Assembly (NCBI RefSeq): GCF_029407905.1
Contig: NC_073643.1
Location: 34,072,501-34,136,500, forward strand
Source of the DNA: Bubalus kerabau
Lineage: Eukaryota > Chordata > Mammalia > Artiodactyla > Bovidae
Direction of reading: 5' to 3'
DNA length: 64,000 bases
Within the stretch, counting starts at the first letter, position 1; every line of letters starts with the position of its first letter. The notes under the pieces were generated by a model, which did no database searches, had not been told where the DNA came from, and worked only from the letters and a program-made list of their open reading frames with translations. The translations under genes were made by a program, and so were the position numbers. Below, in pieces: positions 1 through 11,380 of this stretch.

Positions 1-67
1 GCTTTTGAGTCTTTGGTGACGTGCATGGCATTGTGCACAGAGGCATGGAACAGGGCTCATTTTAGAG

Positions 68-305
68 TTGTTGTTCAGTCGCCAAGTTGTGTCCAACTCT
101 TTGCAAACCCATGGACTGCAGCACACCAGGCTTCCCTGTGCCTCACGATATCCTGGAGTTTGCCCAAGTTCAGGTCCATTGAATTGGTGATACCATCCAA
201 CCTTCTCATAGTCTATTGCCCTCTTCTCCTTCTGCCTTTAATCTTACCCAGCATCAGGGTCTTTTCCAATGAGTCTGCTGTTTGCATCAGTTGGCCAAAG
301 TATTG
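68..305 (-). mobile_element. BovB LINE 3'-end fragment
   Basis: Reverse complement of the BovB 3' region: the 'tgtccaactctttg' block, the 'ccatccaacc' block and 'catcagggtcttttccaatgag' relatives occur in the expected order. It matches the 3' part of the longer BovB at 53330-55640. No coding capacity. Confidence 0.85.
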
Positions 306-399
306 AGACAGGACAGCAAATGCCCAGCAATGGGGCATTCACTGGGTTTTGCTCCCATATTATGCCCTTGCTTTATTTTTTTATTTTGTTTTTTACCAT

Positions 400-885
400 T
401 TTTAAAGAAAAAAATTTTAATTGAAGTATAGTTGATTTACAGTGTCGTGTTAGTTTTAGGCGTTTAGCAATGTTATTTAGTCATATATGCATATGTGTAT
501 TTATGCTTAAGTATATGTATATATATATTCAGATGCTTTTCCTATATAGGTTATTGTCTAATATTGAATATATTTCCCTGTGCTGTATATATATAATAAG
601 TCTTTGTTGTTTATCTATTTTATACACAGTAGTATATATATGTTATTCCCAGATTCCTATTTTATCCCTCACCCCCACCATTCACCCTTGTTAACCATAA
701 GTTTGTCTTCTCTGTCTGTGAGTGTGTTTATTTTATAAGTAAGTTCATTTGTATTATTTTTTTAGATTCCACATATAAGTGATATCATATGATATTTGTC
801 TTTGTGATTTCACTTAGTATGATAATCTCTGGTTGTATCCATGTTGCTGCAAATGGCATTATTTCATTCCTTTTTATTTAGATCC
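400..885 (-). mobile_element. L1 3' end (artiodactyl type)
   Basis: Starts with an A/T tail and 'ttgaagtatagttgattta', the reverse of the artiodactyl L1 3' terminus. It continues through the 3' UTR motifs 'ccacatataagtgatatcat' and 'tccatgttgctgcaaatgg'. Related 3' ends occur at 28198, 38084 and, on the other strand, 22450. Confidence 0.8.
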
Positions 886-1264
886 TTGTCTTGTTCTAGA
901 TTAGTCCCTCAGAAGAACTAAATCTCTTCTTCCTGAAAAATCTTTCCTATACTATTTACCTTCCCCCTACCTCAATCCCAAACTTTTTTTAAAAGGCAAA
1001 AACGTGCCTTGATCCTACTGGTGGTCGATACCACCTTTGGGTGAAGAACCCACGAGTTTCAAGAAGTCAGCGTATAGAATTGACAATGCATAGAATTGAC
1101 AAGGTAAGACTTGTTGTCTTACCTTTACAATTGAAGCCTATCAAGCTATCCAGCCACCATAGCCTTACTGGGAGACTGGGAAGATTCTTTTAGTATATGA
1201 AAATTGGTTTTTCTGGCTTGTCTTTTGGGTTATTTTTTATAGTGTATCTTTACTCACATTTATA

Positions 1265-1480
1265 ATAATAATAGCTATCATTTATTGCTAGGCACAGTGC
1301 TAAATATTTGCACTAACTAGCTTATTTAATCTTGATATTGTCCCTGTACAGAATATATTTATATTGTCCCCACTTTACAGATGAAGAAACTGAGGCTTAA
1401 AGAGGATAAACTGTTTGCCCAAGGTCACATGGCCAGTAAATGACCAAATTGGAATAGCAACTCTCTTGATTCCAAACACT
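1265..1480 (-). repeat. MIR SINE
   Basis: Reverse-oriented MIR core: 'ggcacagtgctaa', then 'cactttacagatgaagaaac', then 'gcccaaggtcacatggc'. Old and diverged. Confidence 0.8.
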
Positions 1481-1594
1481 GGTTTTTAAGATTGACTTTG
1501 CACGCAGCTGATTATAACATGCATCTGAATGACCCAAACAGTTCTCACTTTGAATAGTCCCACTAATTTTGTCTCTTTTCATTTTTATTTCTAG

Positions 1595-1727
1595 TGTCTT
1601 CCACAAATGCTTCTGGGAACTGGAGGACCCAGATAACCTTAGGGCTATCCGAATACGAGATCCCGGCACATTCTTCCTACACCAGCTGCTATAGCAACGT
1701 CTATAATCCTTTACCCTCTCCAGGCAG
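1595..1727 (+). CDS. FRMD4B: FRMD4B penultimate coding exon
   Basis: FRMD4B (GRSP1) is a FERM-domain scaffold that binds the Arf exchange factor GRP1/cytohesin-3 at cell junctions; that role is family knowledge. The exon follows 'tttatttctag' and ends ...CCAGGCAG before the donor GTAAGA. Two leading bases (TG) finish a split codon, 43 open codons follow, and AG opens an Arg codon completed by the first base of the exon at 5979. The reading is Ser/Thr/Tyr-rich (SSTNASGNWRTQ...YTSCYSNVYNPLPSPG), as expected of the disordered C-terminal part. The 133-nt exon is open only in this phase. Identity rests on the tail sequence recalled for FRMD4B and on its position on the same strand, upstream of LMOD3, as in human. 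The FERM domain and earlier exons lie outside the window. Confidence 0.85.
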
Positions 1728-1785
1728 GTAAGAGAGCAATGCTCAAAAATTTTATTACCCTTTTCCTGATCTAAAGAATTCAGGA

Positions 1786-2046
1786 GGGAGAATGGCATTG
1801 AAACATGTAAAATATCATGTATGAAACGAGTTGCCAGTCCAGGTTCGATGCATGATACTGGATGCTTGGGGCTGGTGCACTGGGACGACCCAGACGGATG
1901 GAATGGGGAGGGAGGAGGGAGGAGGGTTCAGGAGGGGGAACACATGTATACCTGTGGCGGATTCATTTTGATATTTGGCAAAACTAATACAATTATGTAA
2001 AGTTTAGAAATAAAATAAAATTAAAAAAAAAAGATTTGAAAAAAAA
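1786..2046 (+). mobile_element. Young bovine L1 3' end with TSD
   Basis: A 5'-truncated L1 copy carrying the bovine L1 3' UTR block ('ggatgcttggggctggtgca', 'cacatgtatacctgtggcgg') and an A-rich tail. A perfect 13-bp TSD (aaagaattcagga) lies at 1773-1785 and 2047-2059. Little divergence is visible, so the insertion is young. Confidence 0.9.
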
Positions 2047-2099
2047 AAAGAATTCAGGACTCCAGTTTTATTTTATGAATGCTAAGTAATCTAGCTCAA

Positions 2100-2300
2100 G
2101 GGTTGGCAGACTATAGTCTAAAATCAGCTGCCACCTATGTTTATAAGTAAAGTTTTATTGGAAAACTAGACATGCTCATTCATTCACTTGTTGCCTATGG
2201 CTGTTTCTGTACTTAGAAGGGCGGAGGGGAGTAGTTGCAGCAGAGATCTTATGGCCAACAAAGCTAAAAATACCTAGCCCTTTAAGAAGAAGTTTGTTAA
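2100..2300. repeat. DNA-transposon relic (hAT-like)
   Basis: Shares the order of a common mammalian repeat: 'gttggcagactatagtc', 'aaagttttattggaaaac', 'tgttgcctatggctg', 'ggagtagttgcagcagaga', 'aagaagaagtttg'. The family name is uncertain. Confidence 0.55.
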
Positions 2301-3479
2301 TATTTAATCCTGCTCATTCAAATTTGACCCTCTTAGAATGCTATACTTTAAGTTCTGTGTCTGAAGGGTTCTTTTTAATTGCTGTACTTGAAACTGTATT
2401 ATTGATATACCCGTTTAAGACTCTCTTGGAACCTGGCAGGGAAAAATCTCTCTATGCCAGAAAATGCTGTTCATTCCTCCTAGACAGTTGGTGGGCTTGA
2501 TTTCAAACATTTGCTGCCTTTTTGTGTCTGCCCCTGTGTTCATTAAGAAGCAACAGACGCAGCCAGCTGTCCCGTGTGTCTGTAATGGTACTCCTTTGTA
2601 AACATTTAGAGGGAATAGACAAGGAGAGTTTGTTAAAATGTGATTTTTAAAAAAGGTTGCAAACTCTGGATTATGTTTTTCAGTTCTTTGCATACATGGG
2701 AGGAGTTAAAATTGAAGCTTTTGTTTTTCTCAATCACTTTCTCACAGAATAGAATCTGTACCCCTGGTGCTAATAAGAAGTAAAGCACTTTCTGGTTTTC
2801 TTTTAAGAAAAGTTTAATTTTGCTTTCTTTAAGTCAGATTACTTCAGGCATAGGAGGCCTGAACTTTTAAAGGTGAATACTGGTGAGTTTGAGGTTACTT
2901 TCTTATTAAAGCATTCAGTGTTATAAGCAAATTGGAGATATTTAACCCCAAAAGACTTGTTTTTCTTCTCCATATTTAGCTAAAGTTTTTCTTGGCTTAA
3001 AATATCAGGCCAATTGTCTCAACTCAACAAAGGGTGTGCTCAAAATAGAATTTTAATGAAAATATACTTCAGAGGACATCAGATAGCTTGGAGTTCTGTA
3101 AATAATGCTTGTAAATGCGTGAGGAGCAGGAAGACTTTGGCCCAAAATTTGAGCTGAATTTTTTCAATTCAGTTCTAATCACTTTGTATAATACATTTGC
3201 AAGTAATTTTCCTCTTGGCATACTTTCACTTTTTGTTAACTGAATTAGAAACTATATAAAACAAACCATTCAGGGCATAAGACGGTTCTAATATCCTAAA
3301 CACCACTTTCATTGGACTCAAGAAGTGTTAAACATTTTAAGAGAGCATCTATTTTTACAAAGTTCATCCACCTACTTCAGCCAGCCCAAGAGGGCCTGAT
3401 AACAGTGTCTGGTGTCAGAAGGGGCATGATACACAGGAAATTAGAAACTATTTAAAGATCCCTATTGTGTGTGTGTGTG

Positions 3480-4080
3480 CATGTGCACATAATATGAGCT
3501 CATTGTAGAAACTAGGAAAATAATAAAGGAATAAATAAGTAGGACATAATCTACCCATAATTCCACCATCTAGAGATATTAGCTAGTAACATTTCTGGCA
3601 CATGTCCCCCATTTTTCTGTATTCATTTTTAACATGGTCATAATGATATCATATATACAATTTTATATTCTTCACTATATGTGAAATTCTACACCCCAAT
3701 TTTTTACTTAATATCTCAACATGTATATTCCTTTTAAAAAAAAGTCTCTTTAAGCATTGTTTTATGTGACCAATATGGTATTCCACTCAGTAAATACTTT
3801 ATGTATTTATTTAACAATTCCCCATAGTTTGATTTTAAATGACTTCTAAATTTCCTTTCTTTTTTTTTAATCATAAGTAATGCCTTTGAGTATCTTTGAG
3901 CCGAATATTTGTCTCAATTCCAGATTATTTCCTTAGGATATATTCCAGAAAGTTGGTTTAATGGATCAAATTGAAAAGATATTTTTTTAAACCCCTGCTT
4001 TTTAGAAAGATTTGCCAACTTACCCTCCTATTACAGAGAGTTATGGAAATGCTTATTTCTACCCATTTGTTGGTTTAGGA
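3480..4080. repeat. Old LINE-like AT-rich sequence
   Basis: Resembles ancient L1 3' UTR phrases ('ttccaccatctagagatat', 'aacaattccccatagtttg'). Heavily diverged, with no coding frame. Confidence 0.35.
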
Positions 4081-5523
4081 TTTTATTTTTATTATGAAAC
4101 AGTCTGATCAATATAACTCAACCTATTAATAAGCCAAGTAGAATAACAATCCTCCATAAAGCTTTAGAAATTTGCTCTAAAATCACATGCTATTTTTTAT
4201 GACAATATAATTTTTAAATAATAGAAAAGTTGGGTTTCAAGATAAAGATAAAAGCTTTAGATCTGCCCTTAAAGATTTGAAATATTGAGTCATAGATGAG
4301 TTTGTTTTTTAAAATGAAGCATGTATTATGTATTTCCTCAGTGTGTCCAGAGCTTAATAATGTGATAGAAAGCTGCAAATTGGTACCAATAATTTTTTTC
4401 CTTATATGATATAGTACAACGGTCAGCAGCATAAACTTTCCAAAGTTAGAAATGTTGAAGTCTCTTATGCTACTAGTATGTGTCAAATTCTTGGCTCTGC
4501 TGCTCCAAACTGTTTTAAAATGATTTTTTTTCTTTCACTTCCTGTTTTCCATTTCCCATCTCCTTCCTTATCAAACTCTATTACTAGGCAAAACCAAGGG
4601 CTTCTGTCCCGGAGAATGGTTGTGTCTCCAGAAATGAGATCAGTTATAAATTCTCTTTTAAGTGTAGCCTGCTGTAGTAAGTACAATGCCTCCAGACCGT
4701 GTGTTGCTTCTTGCATAGCAGGAGCTTTGCCTGTCCTGACTGGTGTGGAAGTTACAGAAATCTGCTTTTGTTTTTGTGTTACCAAAAAAAAAGAAAACCC
4801 CACTAAATACCTGGCTTTGCATAGTGTCTCTTTCCAAAGGACTTTTTATTCACCTGTACTAAAGGACATTGAGATTTAAAATAAAAAGAAAACTACTAAC
4901 TATCTAACCTATTCTAACCTCCTGTTACAGGAATGAGGTTTTGCTTATTGGAACGGTGTGTATAACAGGATGCCCTCATTTGGATGTCTTTAATACCTTC
5001 CAAATGGGCCCGTGATCTTATGTGATGCTGTTTTAATTTACACCTGACCCATACACCCTAGGGATGTAAAATGTCCCAAGGTACCCTTGCCTCCCTTTAA
5101 ATATATTCCTTTGTTTCCAAGAAAAACATCTAGTATATGTCTCTTAATTTGAAGAATGCTTAAAGGGTGACTGTCAAAAACACTTCAAAAATCGAAAATA
5201 CTACTCTAACACAAACAGAAAATGAGCGTATGTGAAAGATTTATTTAACTCCTTCATGAGAGAACTAACAGAATGGTAAAGCTATTCCCAGAGAATTCAA
5301 AGGACTGAATTTCACACACCAAGAGAGAGAGTACCGAGATAAGATTCCTGCAGTTGACACAAAAGCAGTTAATATCCTACTGGGCAATAAAACTATGACC
5401 ATAATCTTTTTACTAGACAGAGGGTTACTGTGTATTTCTTCTGTACAGAACCCCCCCAAGTTAACATGTAACTTAATCTTGGTACTCATCCATGGTAAAT
5501 GAAAGTTAGACAAGTCTGTCTCT

Positions 5524-5760
5524 TGGGAGTTTCCTGGCAGTCCAGTGGTTAAGAATCCACTCTGCAATGCAGTGGATGTGGGTTAAGATCCCACATACCA
5601 TGAAGCAGCTAAACCCACCTACCACAAATACGGAAGCCCGCACGCTCTAGAGCCTATATGCCACAACTGGAGAGTCCATGCCCACAGTGAAGGATCCTGC
5701 ATGATGCACCTAAGACCCGATGCTGCCAGATGAATAAATAAATATATATTTTTTAAAAAG
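5524..5760 (+). mobile_element. CHR-type tRNA-derived SINE
   Basis: Opens with 'gggagtttcctggcagtcc' and 'agtggttaagaatccac' (tRNA-related head), runs through the long CHR-2-type body ('ggaagcccgcacgctctaga', 'gccacaactggagagtcc') and ends in an AT-rich tail. Lies about 220 bp before the last FRMD4B exon. Confidence 0.8.
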
Positions 5761-5978
5761 TCTGTCTCTCAAGAGAAATATATACTCCTTGCATGGGCCT
5801 GTTAGACCATGTTCTGGTATGACATTGAAAAAAGCGCACAGTCATCCCTTGCCTTATTTTGGAGTTTTGAACCGTTTTCTTAACTGTGTTTTCTACTAAT
5901 TTCTTTGAGTGTAGTAACCTTTGTACTCTGGGAACAAAAATAACCCCAAGGTGTAACTTTTCTGGTTTCCTTTCATAG

Positions 5979-6099
5979 ACCGTACCCAGAGACCAGTCAA
6001 CTGGATGGTACAGATGGAAGCCGGCTGGAAGACAGCCTGGGGAGTAGTGAGCAGAGGCTCTTCTGGCACGAGGACTCCAAGCCTGGAACATTAGTCTGA
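5979..6099 (+). CDS. FRMD4B: FRMD4B last coding exon (C-terminus)
   Basis: After 'tttcatag' the first base A completes the split Arg codon, then 39 codons run to TGA at 6097-6099. With the exon at 1595-1727 this gives the last 83 residues of FRMD4B. The tail is acidic and polar (QLDGTDGSRLEDSLGSSEQR, then LFWHEDSKPGTLV). The final four residues GTLV fit a class I PDZ-ligand pattern (Ser/Thr at -2, Val at 0). That is a reading of the sequence; a PDZ partner is inference. The phase matches exactly across the 4.25-kb intron, which strongly supports real splicing. Upstream neighbour of LMOD3 in the same orientation. Confidence 0.88.
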
Positions 6100-8863
6100 A
6101 CTGCGGGTGGGCCCCATGACCAAGCACTGCGTTCTCACACTAGTGTGCCTTGCAAAATGTGTTCGTCTTCCTGGGAGGCCGTAGGCTTTAGAAACCTGAA
6201 GGCATCCGAGGTGGAAAGGAGGACTCCATTGGCCCCAGAAGTGAATCACACACTAAGCCGCACAAAGCCCTTGAATGACATCTCACCTTTCCAAGTCCAG
6301 ATGCTCACCTAACAGAGCAAGGGCAAGACCACGTATGAACCTTTGCCGAGGAGGACTTGGCCTTTACCAAGAGCAAGCACTTTGTAAGGGAATAAAAGTG
6401 GTTGAAGGCAGACCTCAAAACTGTGAAAAGTGCATTCAGGGTCTCCCAAAGTAAAGAAGGACAGGGGAAACTTCAGAGCACAATTCAGGATGATGAGAGA
6501 AGGGAAGCTGGAAGCTGTTTAGTCACTGCTCACCATCAGAAAGTTTGAATTTGTGAGCTGACGAAGAATTACATGCTATGTCTACCCAGACATGAACAAT
6601 TCAGACAGTATTGGAAAATTACTTGAAGAGAAGCTGGATTTTCATGAAGTTCTGAATGAGTATAAACGTTTTTAGGCTGTTATCAAGAATGATGGTTTTC
6701 ATAAGCACCACAAAATGGGTTCTGGAAAGACTTACGGCTGTATTGTCCTGTAATATAACTATGGTAGCAGATTGGGGAAAATGAAGCAGCCCACTGAGTA
6801 ACTGACAAACTCTGCCTGGAAATTTTCTAAGGTACAATATCATTGAGTTCCTTTTTTCCTTTCTATGCCAACGGCATGAGCTATATTCTTCAGGCTGGTA
6901 ACTCTCCAACATGGCTGTCATTGCAATGGCAGACTTGCTATGGAAAGTTTTTATAAGCAAGAGTTTGGAAAAGTATTTTAAGGTGATACCGAAAGAACCT
7001 AACACAATATAAAGGAAAACAGCAACAACAAAAAGAAAGACACAAAACCCACATCATTTTCTATGAATTATGTGCCTTAAAATTGTGAACATTTGAAAAA
7101 TAAGCATATTGTCTGGATTCCCCAGGTAGTTCTAAGTCACCAAGTGACAAAAGCAAGATTACTCATTAAAAACAAAAACGAAACCCTCCAAGCTGCAGTA
7201 GATTTAATTATGAGGCTAAAACTACCTCATACTTTCCTTGGAAGAACTAATTTGCTATGGTTTATTGTAGGATGTTTTGGAGTTTTCGTTTTTTGTTGTT
7301 TTTTTTTTTAAGCAAATATTTCCATATTCTAGATGGATCTTTTTCGTCATCTTTACTCTGCTTCAGAATTCCACAGAAGGTGCTCCTTCCCCCTCTTTTA
7401 TACAAGTTTCTTGTTCATATTGTGAATAGAGAAGTTTCTGAACAACTTTTTGGGGACATTTTCTATCTATATTCCAAAGCATGTAATATATACATAAAGG
7501 TGATTTGTTAAACTGGTCCTAGTCATTTGTATCATTAAAAATTAAGTTTTGGGGGGGGATATTTGGAAAACAAAAAGACATGCAAACAAATAACTTATTC
7601 CTTTTTCCATATTTGTATAGCCTTCTAGAAACAGAAATACCCTTTTGCGTATTCTTTTACTGTTCTGACTTTTTTAGACCTATTATTTTTTTTACATAGG
7701 TCAATAAATTGAAGGTGTGCTACTGAAAATGTTTATGTATCTTTCCATTTATGTTCAGGGCTCACACAAAGCAATTGAAATTGCTCTACTGCAAGTAATC
7801 AGGCTGGTGAAGATTGCAGATTTTTAGTGATATTATTACTGTATTTTATGGGTTCCAAGATGGCCATTTTTTCATACTTACTCATCAAAATCAGGGTGCA
7901 TCTTTTGACTACTAACATGTTATAGTTGAATTAGCAATTTTTTTTTCTTTCTTAGTGAGATATAGTGCTGTGTCTTAGAATGGGTGAAATACAGTAGTTT
8001 ATTGCCTCATGGAGGACAACCATCGCAAATTTTTAGGCTTCCTAATCTTATGAATGTTGTTTATTTGTAACAAGTCATTCTTTCTAGTTTTGCAGACTGG
8101 CAAACAGGTCTTTTACATTCAGGAATATATTTCTGTTATCTTTTAATCCCATGCAATGGGGCAAGGAGCGTGGTAAGTGAAATATAGGGATATTAGTATT
8201 TCTGTACAAGTACTTTACATGGAAATAAGGTATCATTTATTTTCCTGTTAAAGAAATGATATGCTCAGAATTGCAGGTATACCTTGAAAAAAATAAAACT
8301 CGGCTCTCAACTAGGAAAAGAAGATACAGAAATTGAAGACACAGTGGGTCTGCTCTATGATTTTCCTCTCATCTTTTTTTGAAAAGCATGTCCTAAACAT
8401 TTTTGATACGTTTATTAATAACCAAAAAGTGACAGGTAAATTTTTCAACACATCAAATTGATATGTTTTTATTGTAAAATATCATACCGTCATCTTAAAA
8501 ATCTTAAATTCAAACATGAAGCAAATATATAACAAAAGCACCATCATGCCCTATAACAACATTACCAGATACAATTGTTAATTTATTGTATATCGGTTCA
8601 GATTTTTTTCTATGCCTATAGTAGTTTCTTTAAAAACAGCATCATATAACAAGTACACTTTTACAACTTACTTTTTTCATCAAAACATGTTGGGCCTCAC
8701 TTTTGGTCAGTATATATTTATCTACCTCATAAAGATGTATGTTTTACAAGGTGGATTGAAAAAAATTGCCTCACCTTCCTGAATGTTTAATTTTTTTCTC
8801 TATTTGAGGAAAGTATCCAAGGTCCCTCTTTGTATTCATAAAAGCTTAATGTTAAGCAATAAA
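6100..8863 (+). other. FRMD4B: FRMD4B 3' UTR (end uncertain)
   Basis: Follows the stop codon with no SINE until about 9480, unlike the rest of the interval. AATAAA occurs at 6391-6396, 7703-7708, 8292-8297 and 8858-8863; the last is taken as the outer limit. The 8500-8770 part resembles an old L1 3' fragment, so the true UTR could end earlier. No competing open frame looks real. 3' RNA ends would settle it. Confidence 0.55.
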
Positions 8864-9509
8864 GATTACAGAATTGTTTTGAACTATTAGTTTAAAGCCT
8901 GTTCTTAGGAACAAAAGTTCAAATGTCAGTCCTTAAGAACTTTCAGAATTGAAATGATGCCTTTCTTCGGTACAGTACAAAAGTTTTAATGTGAAAATAC
9001 AATGTCTTCCTGAAGCCTTACAGTGCAATGAGGGAAAAACAAAAGTGATCGGCTGGAGTAGCTTAAAATGATCATTAGTCCTATGGGGGCCAAGAGTGGT
9101 GAGAAGAAAGGGGACGTGAATAATACCTTATTTTGTGGGACATGAGACCTTTCTAGCAGTGATGCTGAAGCCTGATTTTAGGAATTGGTAAGAAAAGATC
9201 CAGTTAAGCAAAAAGGAAAAGAAGCTCTCCTAGGCCTTGGAGAGTGGCATTATGGCGTTTGCCATGGCCCCAAAAGCTAGGAGAAACTTAACCAGTTTTA
9301 GAAAGTAAAAGAAAAGGAAGGCAGATTTTTTCCAGGATTAAAGAAATACAGGTAATAAAGCTGTCCTTTTTGAGCTCTTGCCATTGTTGCAACGATGGAC
9401 TAACTGTTATAACACATTACTTCGTTTAATCCTTTCTTCAATTGTGTGACAAAAGTCGTCTTATCCCAGAAAAAGGATTTAAAGGAGCTCCCTGGTGGTC
9501 GAGCGGTTA

Positions 9510-10062
9510 TGTCGCAGAAAGGGGGACCCCCTTCCAGGGCCCGAGAGTGGGCTCTTGTCTGACAGTCGGAAACGAATTGTTCCAGGAGACACACATGCTG
9601 AGAAAGCAAGAGACTTAATGGGGGTGGGGTGTGGGCGCCCGGGGCAGAGAGCAGTATGGTAAGCGGACCCCCGAGAACAGCTCTGCCATGTAGCTTGCAG
9701 CTTCCAGTTTTAAGGTAACCAGGTTAGTTTCAGTTGTCTCTGGCCAATTACCATGACTCGGGGTCCTTCCTGGTGACGCATGCGTGCGTGCATCTGCGTG
9801 TGCGTGCATCTGCGTGTGCGTGCATCTGCGTGTGCGTGCATGCCTGTCAGCAAGATGGATTCCAGTGAGAGTAGTTCTGGGAGGTTGGTAGGACTTTGGG
9901 ACCACCCTTTCCTCTTTCCTTACGAGGTTTCCCGAATTCTTCTAGTTGTCGCTACCTTGTTCTGCATTCCTTACCAGGACCCCCTGTTTAAGCTAACTCA
10001 TGCAAGTGGTTAGTATGGTGCCTGGCCAGAGTGGGCAGTTTCAGTTAATGGTTTCCCTAACA
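9510..10062 (+). mobile_element. Solo LTR of an endogenous retrovirus (BTLTR1-like)
   Basis: The insertion begins TGTCGCAGAAAGGGGG and ends ...CCCTAACA, i.e. TG...CA, inside a SINE. It is GC-rich with a C/G-run leader typical of bovine class II LTRs. No gag, pol or env and no second LTR are in the window, so it is a solo LTR. I see no clear flanking duplication. The family name is from memory. Confidence 0.65.
9785..9840. repeat. 16-bp minisatellite inside the LTR
   Basis: About 3.3 copies of a 16-bp unit (tgcgtgcatctgcgtg) in tandem. Alternating purine/pyrimidine, so potentially length-variable. Confidence 0.9.
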
Positions 10063-10647
10063 GAACTCTGACCTTTCACTACTGAGGGCGTAAGTTTAAT
10101 CACTAGTCCAGGAGCTAATCACATGCTGCAAGCCACACAGCACAGCCAAAAAAAGAAGAAAAGAAAAGGATATAAAGAGATTCAAGAAGATTACGCGGCC
10201 TTGGTGGCTTGACCACGCAGAAAGTAAGTTGTAAACCCAAAATTCATACCTACTTCTGACTCCAAAACTTCTGCTGTCTATTGCCGTGATATTATAAATA
10301 GGGACTGCTCACCAAGCACCTTCATTTAGTGGAAGCCAAAAGAAATGAAAAAGTAAGAGAAGGAGCGAACAGGAGGAGTCAGCCTGGGGAGGAGAAAGAG
10401 TGGCCAGTGGGAGGGATGCAAATCGGAATAGCATGGTGAAAATAACCGCGCAAAGGACAGTCCAGGGCAGTCTGCAGTTTGTGAGTTTTCAGGATGTGCA
10501 ATTCAGACACTTCTTTCTGATCAGGGTGTGGCTTGAGGATATGCCTAATTGAAGGGCTAGTTAACAACCAGCTGGCCAAGAATTACCTTTGCACCAAGGG
10601 TGGAGGAGGAAAGCAAAGGCATTTAAGGAATGCACTGGAAAGTCCTA

Positions 10648-10859
10648 GGCTTCCCTAGTGGCTCAGTGGTTAAAAAAAAAAAAAAAAAAAAAATCCACCT
10701 GTCAGTGTAGGAGCCGCAGGTTCAATCCCTGGATCAGAAAGATCCCTGGAGAAGGAAATGACAACCCACTCCAGTATTTTTGCCTGGGAAATCCCATGGA
10801 GAAAGGAGCCTGGTGGGCTGCAAGGAGTCAGACACAACTGAGCTGCAGGCATGACATGG
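10648..10859 (+). mobile_element. Bov-tA SINE with internal A-run
   Basis: Standard order 'ggcttccctagtggctcag', 'gatccctggagaaggaaatg', 'gtcagacacaactgag'. A 13-bp perfect TSD (ctggaaagtccta) lies at 10635-10647 and 10860-10872. A run of 22 A (10672-10693) interrupts the tRNA-like head, which is unusual. Confidence 0.9.
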
Positions 10860-11159
10860 CTGGAAAGTCCTATGAATTAGACTAGCTTTGTGACCTCCTA
10901 ACCACACTGCTCCCTCCTAGCACAAACAGAACTTCTCCCGGAAAACCATTCTTTGTATCGTCCTCTCCTCAAGTTCGTGAGAAAACGGTGCCATAAGGAG
11001 ATCCAAGGTTGGAAAGCCAGAGTGGGAAAGACCTCTTTAGGGAGACTGACAGCCCCAAAAGTGGGAAGGGCATTCTCAGCAGCCCTTCAATTACCATTAA
11101 AGAAGCCTTCCTGGGAGCTGATAGTGGTTGTCTGGGCAAACTTCACCATCTCTATAAAG

Positions 11160-11380
11160 CAGTGCTTATGCAGGCTTTGAAGTCAGGCAGATCTGGAGAC
11201 ACGCTGCCGGGCTTGGAATCAATCCCAACCCGACGGCTCTCTGGTTGTATGATCAAGGGTCATTTCCTAACCCCCCGAGGCCTCAGTTTCCTGTCTAGGA
11301 CACATCACGCAAGGGTATTTTGTGGGCTGAACAAGATAACGTGCATACCAACGAGGACCTACTGTACAGAAGCTGCGACT
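11160..11380 (+). repeat. MIR SINE
   Basis: Forward MIR core: 'tttgaagtcaggcagatctgg', then 'cctcagtttcctgtctagg'. Diverged. The flanking stretch 10873-11159 holds nothing I recognise. Confidence 0.6.

Larger units (their letters stand above)
1..1594 (+). other. FRMD4B: FRMD4B intron (3' part)
   Basis: Non-coding DNA that ends in a pyrimidine-rich tract and a TAG acceptor just before the FRMD4B exon. It holds a BovB 3' fragment, an L1 3' end and a MIR. Nothing was recognised in 886-1264. Intron status is inferred from the acceptor. Confidence 0.7.
1728..5978 (+). other. FRMD4B: FRMD4B last intron
   Basis: Starts with GTAAGA and ends with 'tttcatag'. Contains a young L1 3' fragment 58 nt into the intron, a DNA-transposon relic, old LINE-like AT-rich sequence (3480-4080) and a CHR-type SINE. 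I see no exon or RNA gene in 2301-3479 or 4081-5523. Confidence 0.8.
9482..10165 (+). mobile_element. tRNA-derived SINE split by an ERV LTR
   Basis: The head 'gagctccctggtggtc...gcggtta' (9482-9509) is separated from its body ('gaactctgacctttcact', 'actgagggcg', 'cacagccaaaaaaag') at 10063-10165 by a 553-bp insertion. The two halves join to a standard SINE. Confidence 0.8.

Noticed and set aside
1397..1798. 133-codon minus-strand open frame
   Set aside because: It is antisense to the FRMD4B exon and a MIR; no family resemblance.
4478..4879. 133-codon plus-strand open frame
   Set aside because: Lies in the FRMD4B intron, no splice or family support, low-complexity runs.
5753..6127. 124-codon minus-strand open frame
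   Set aside because: Shadow of the last FRMD4B coding exon on the opposite strand.
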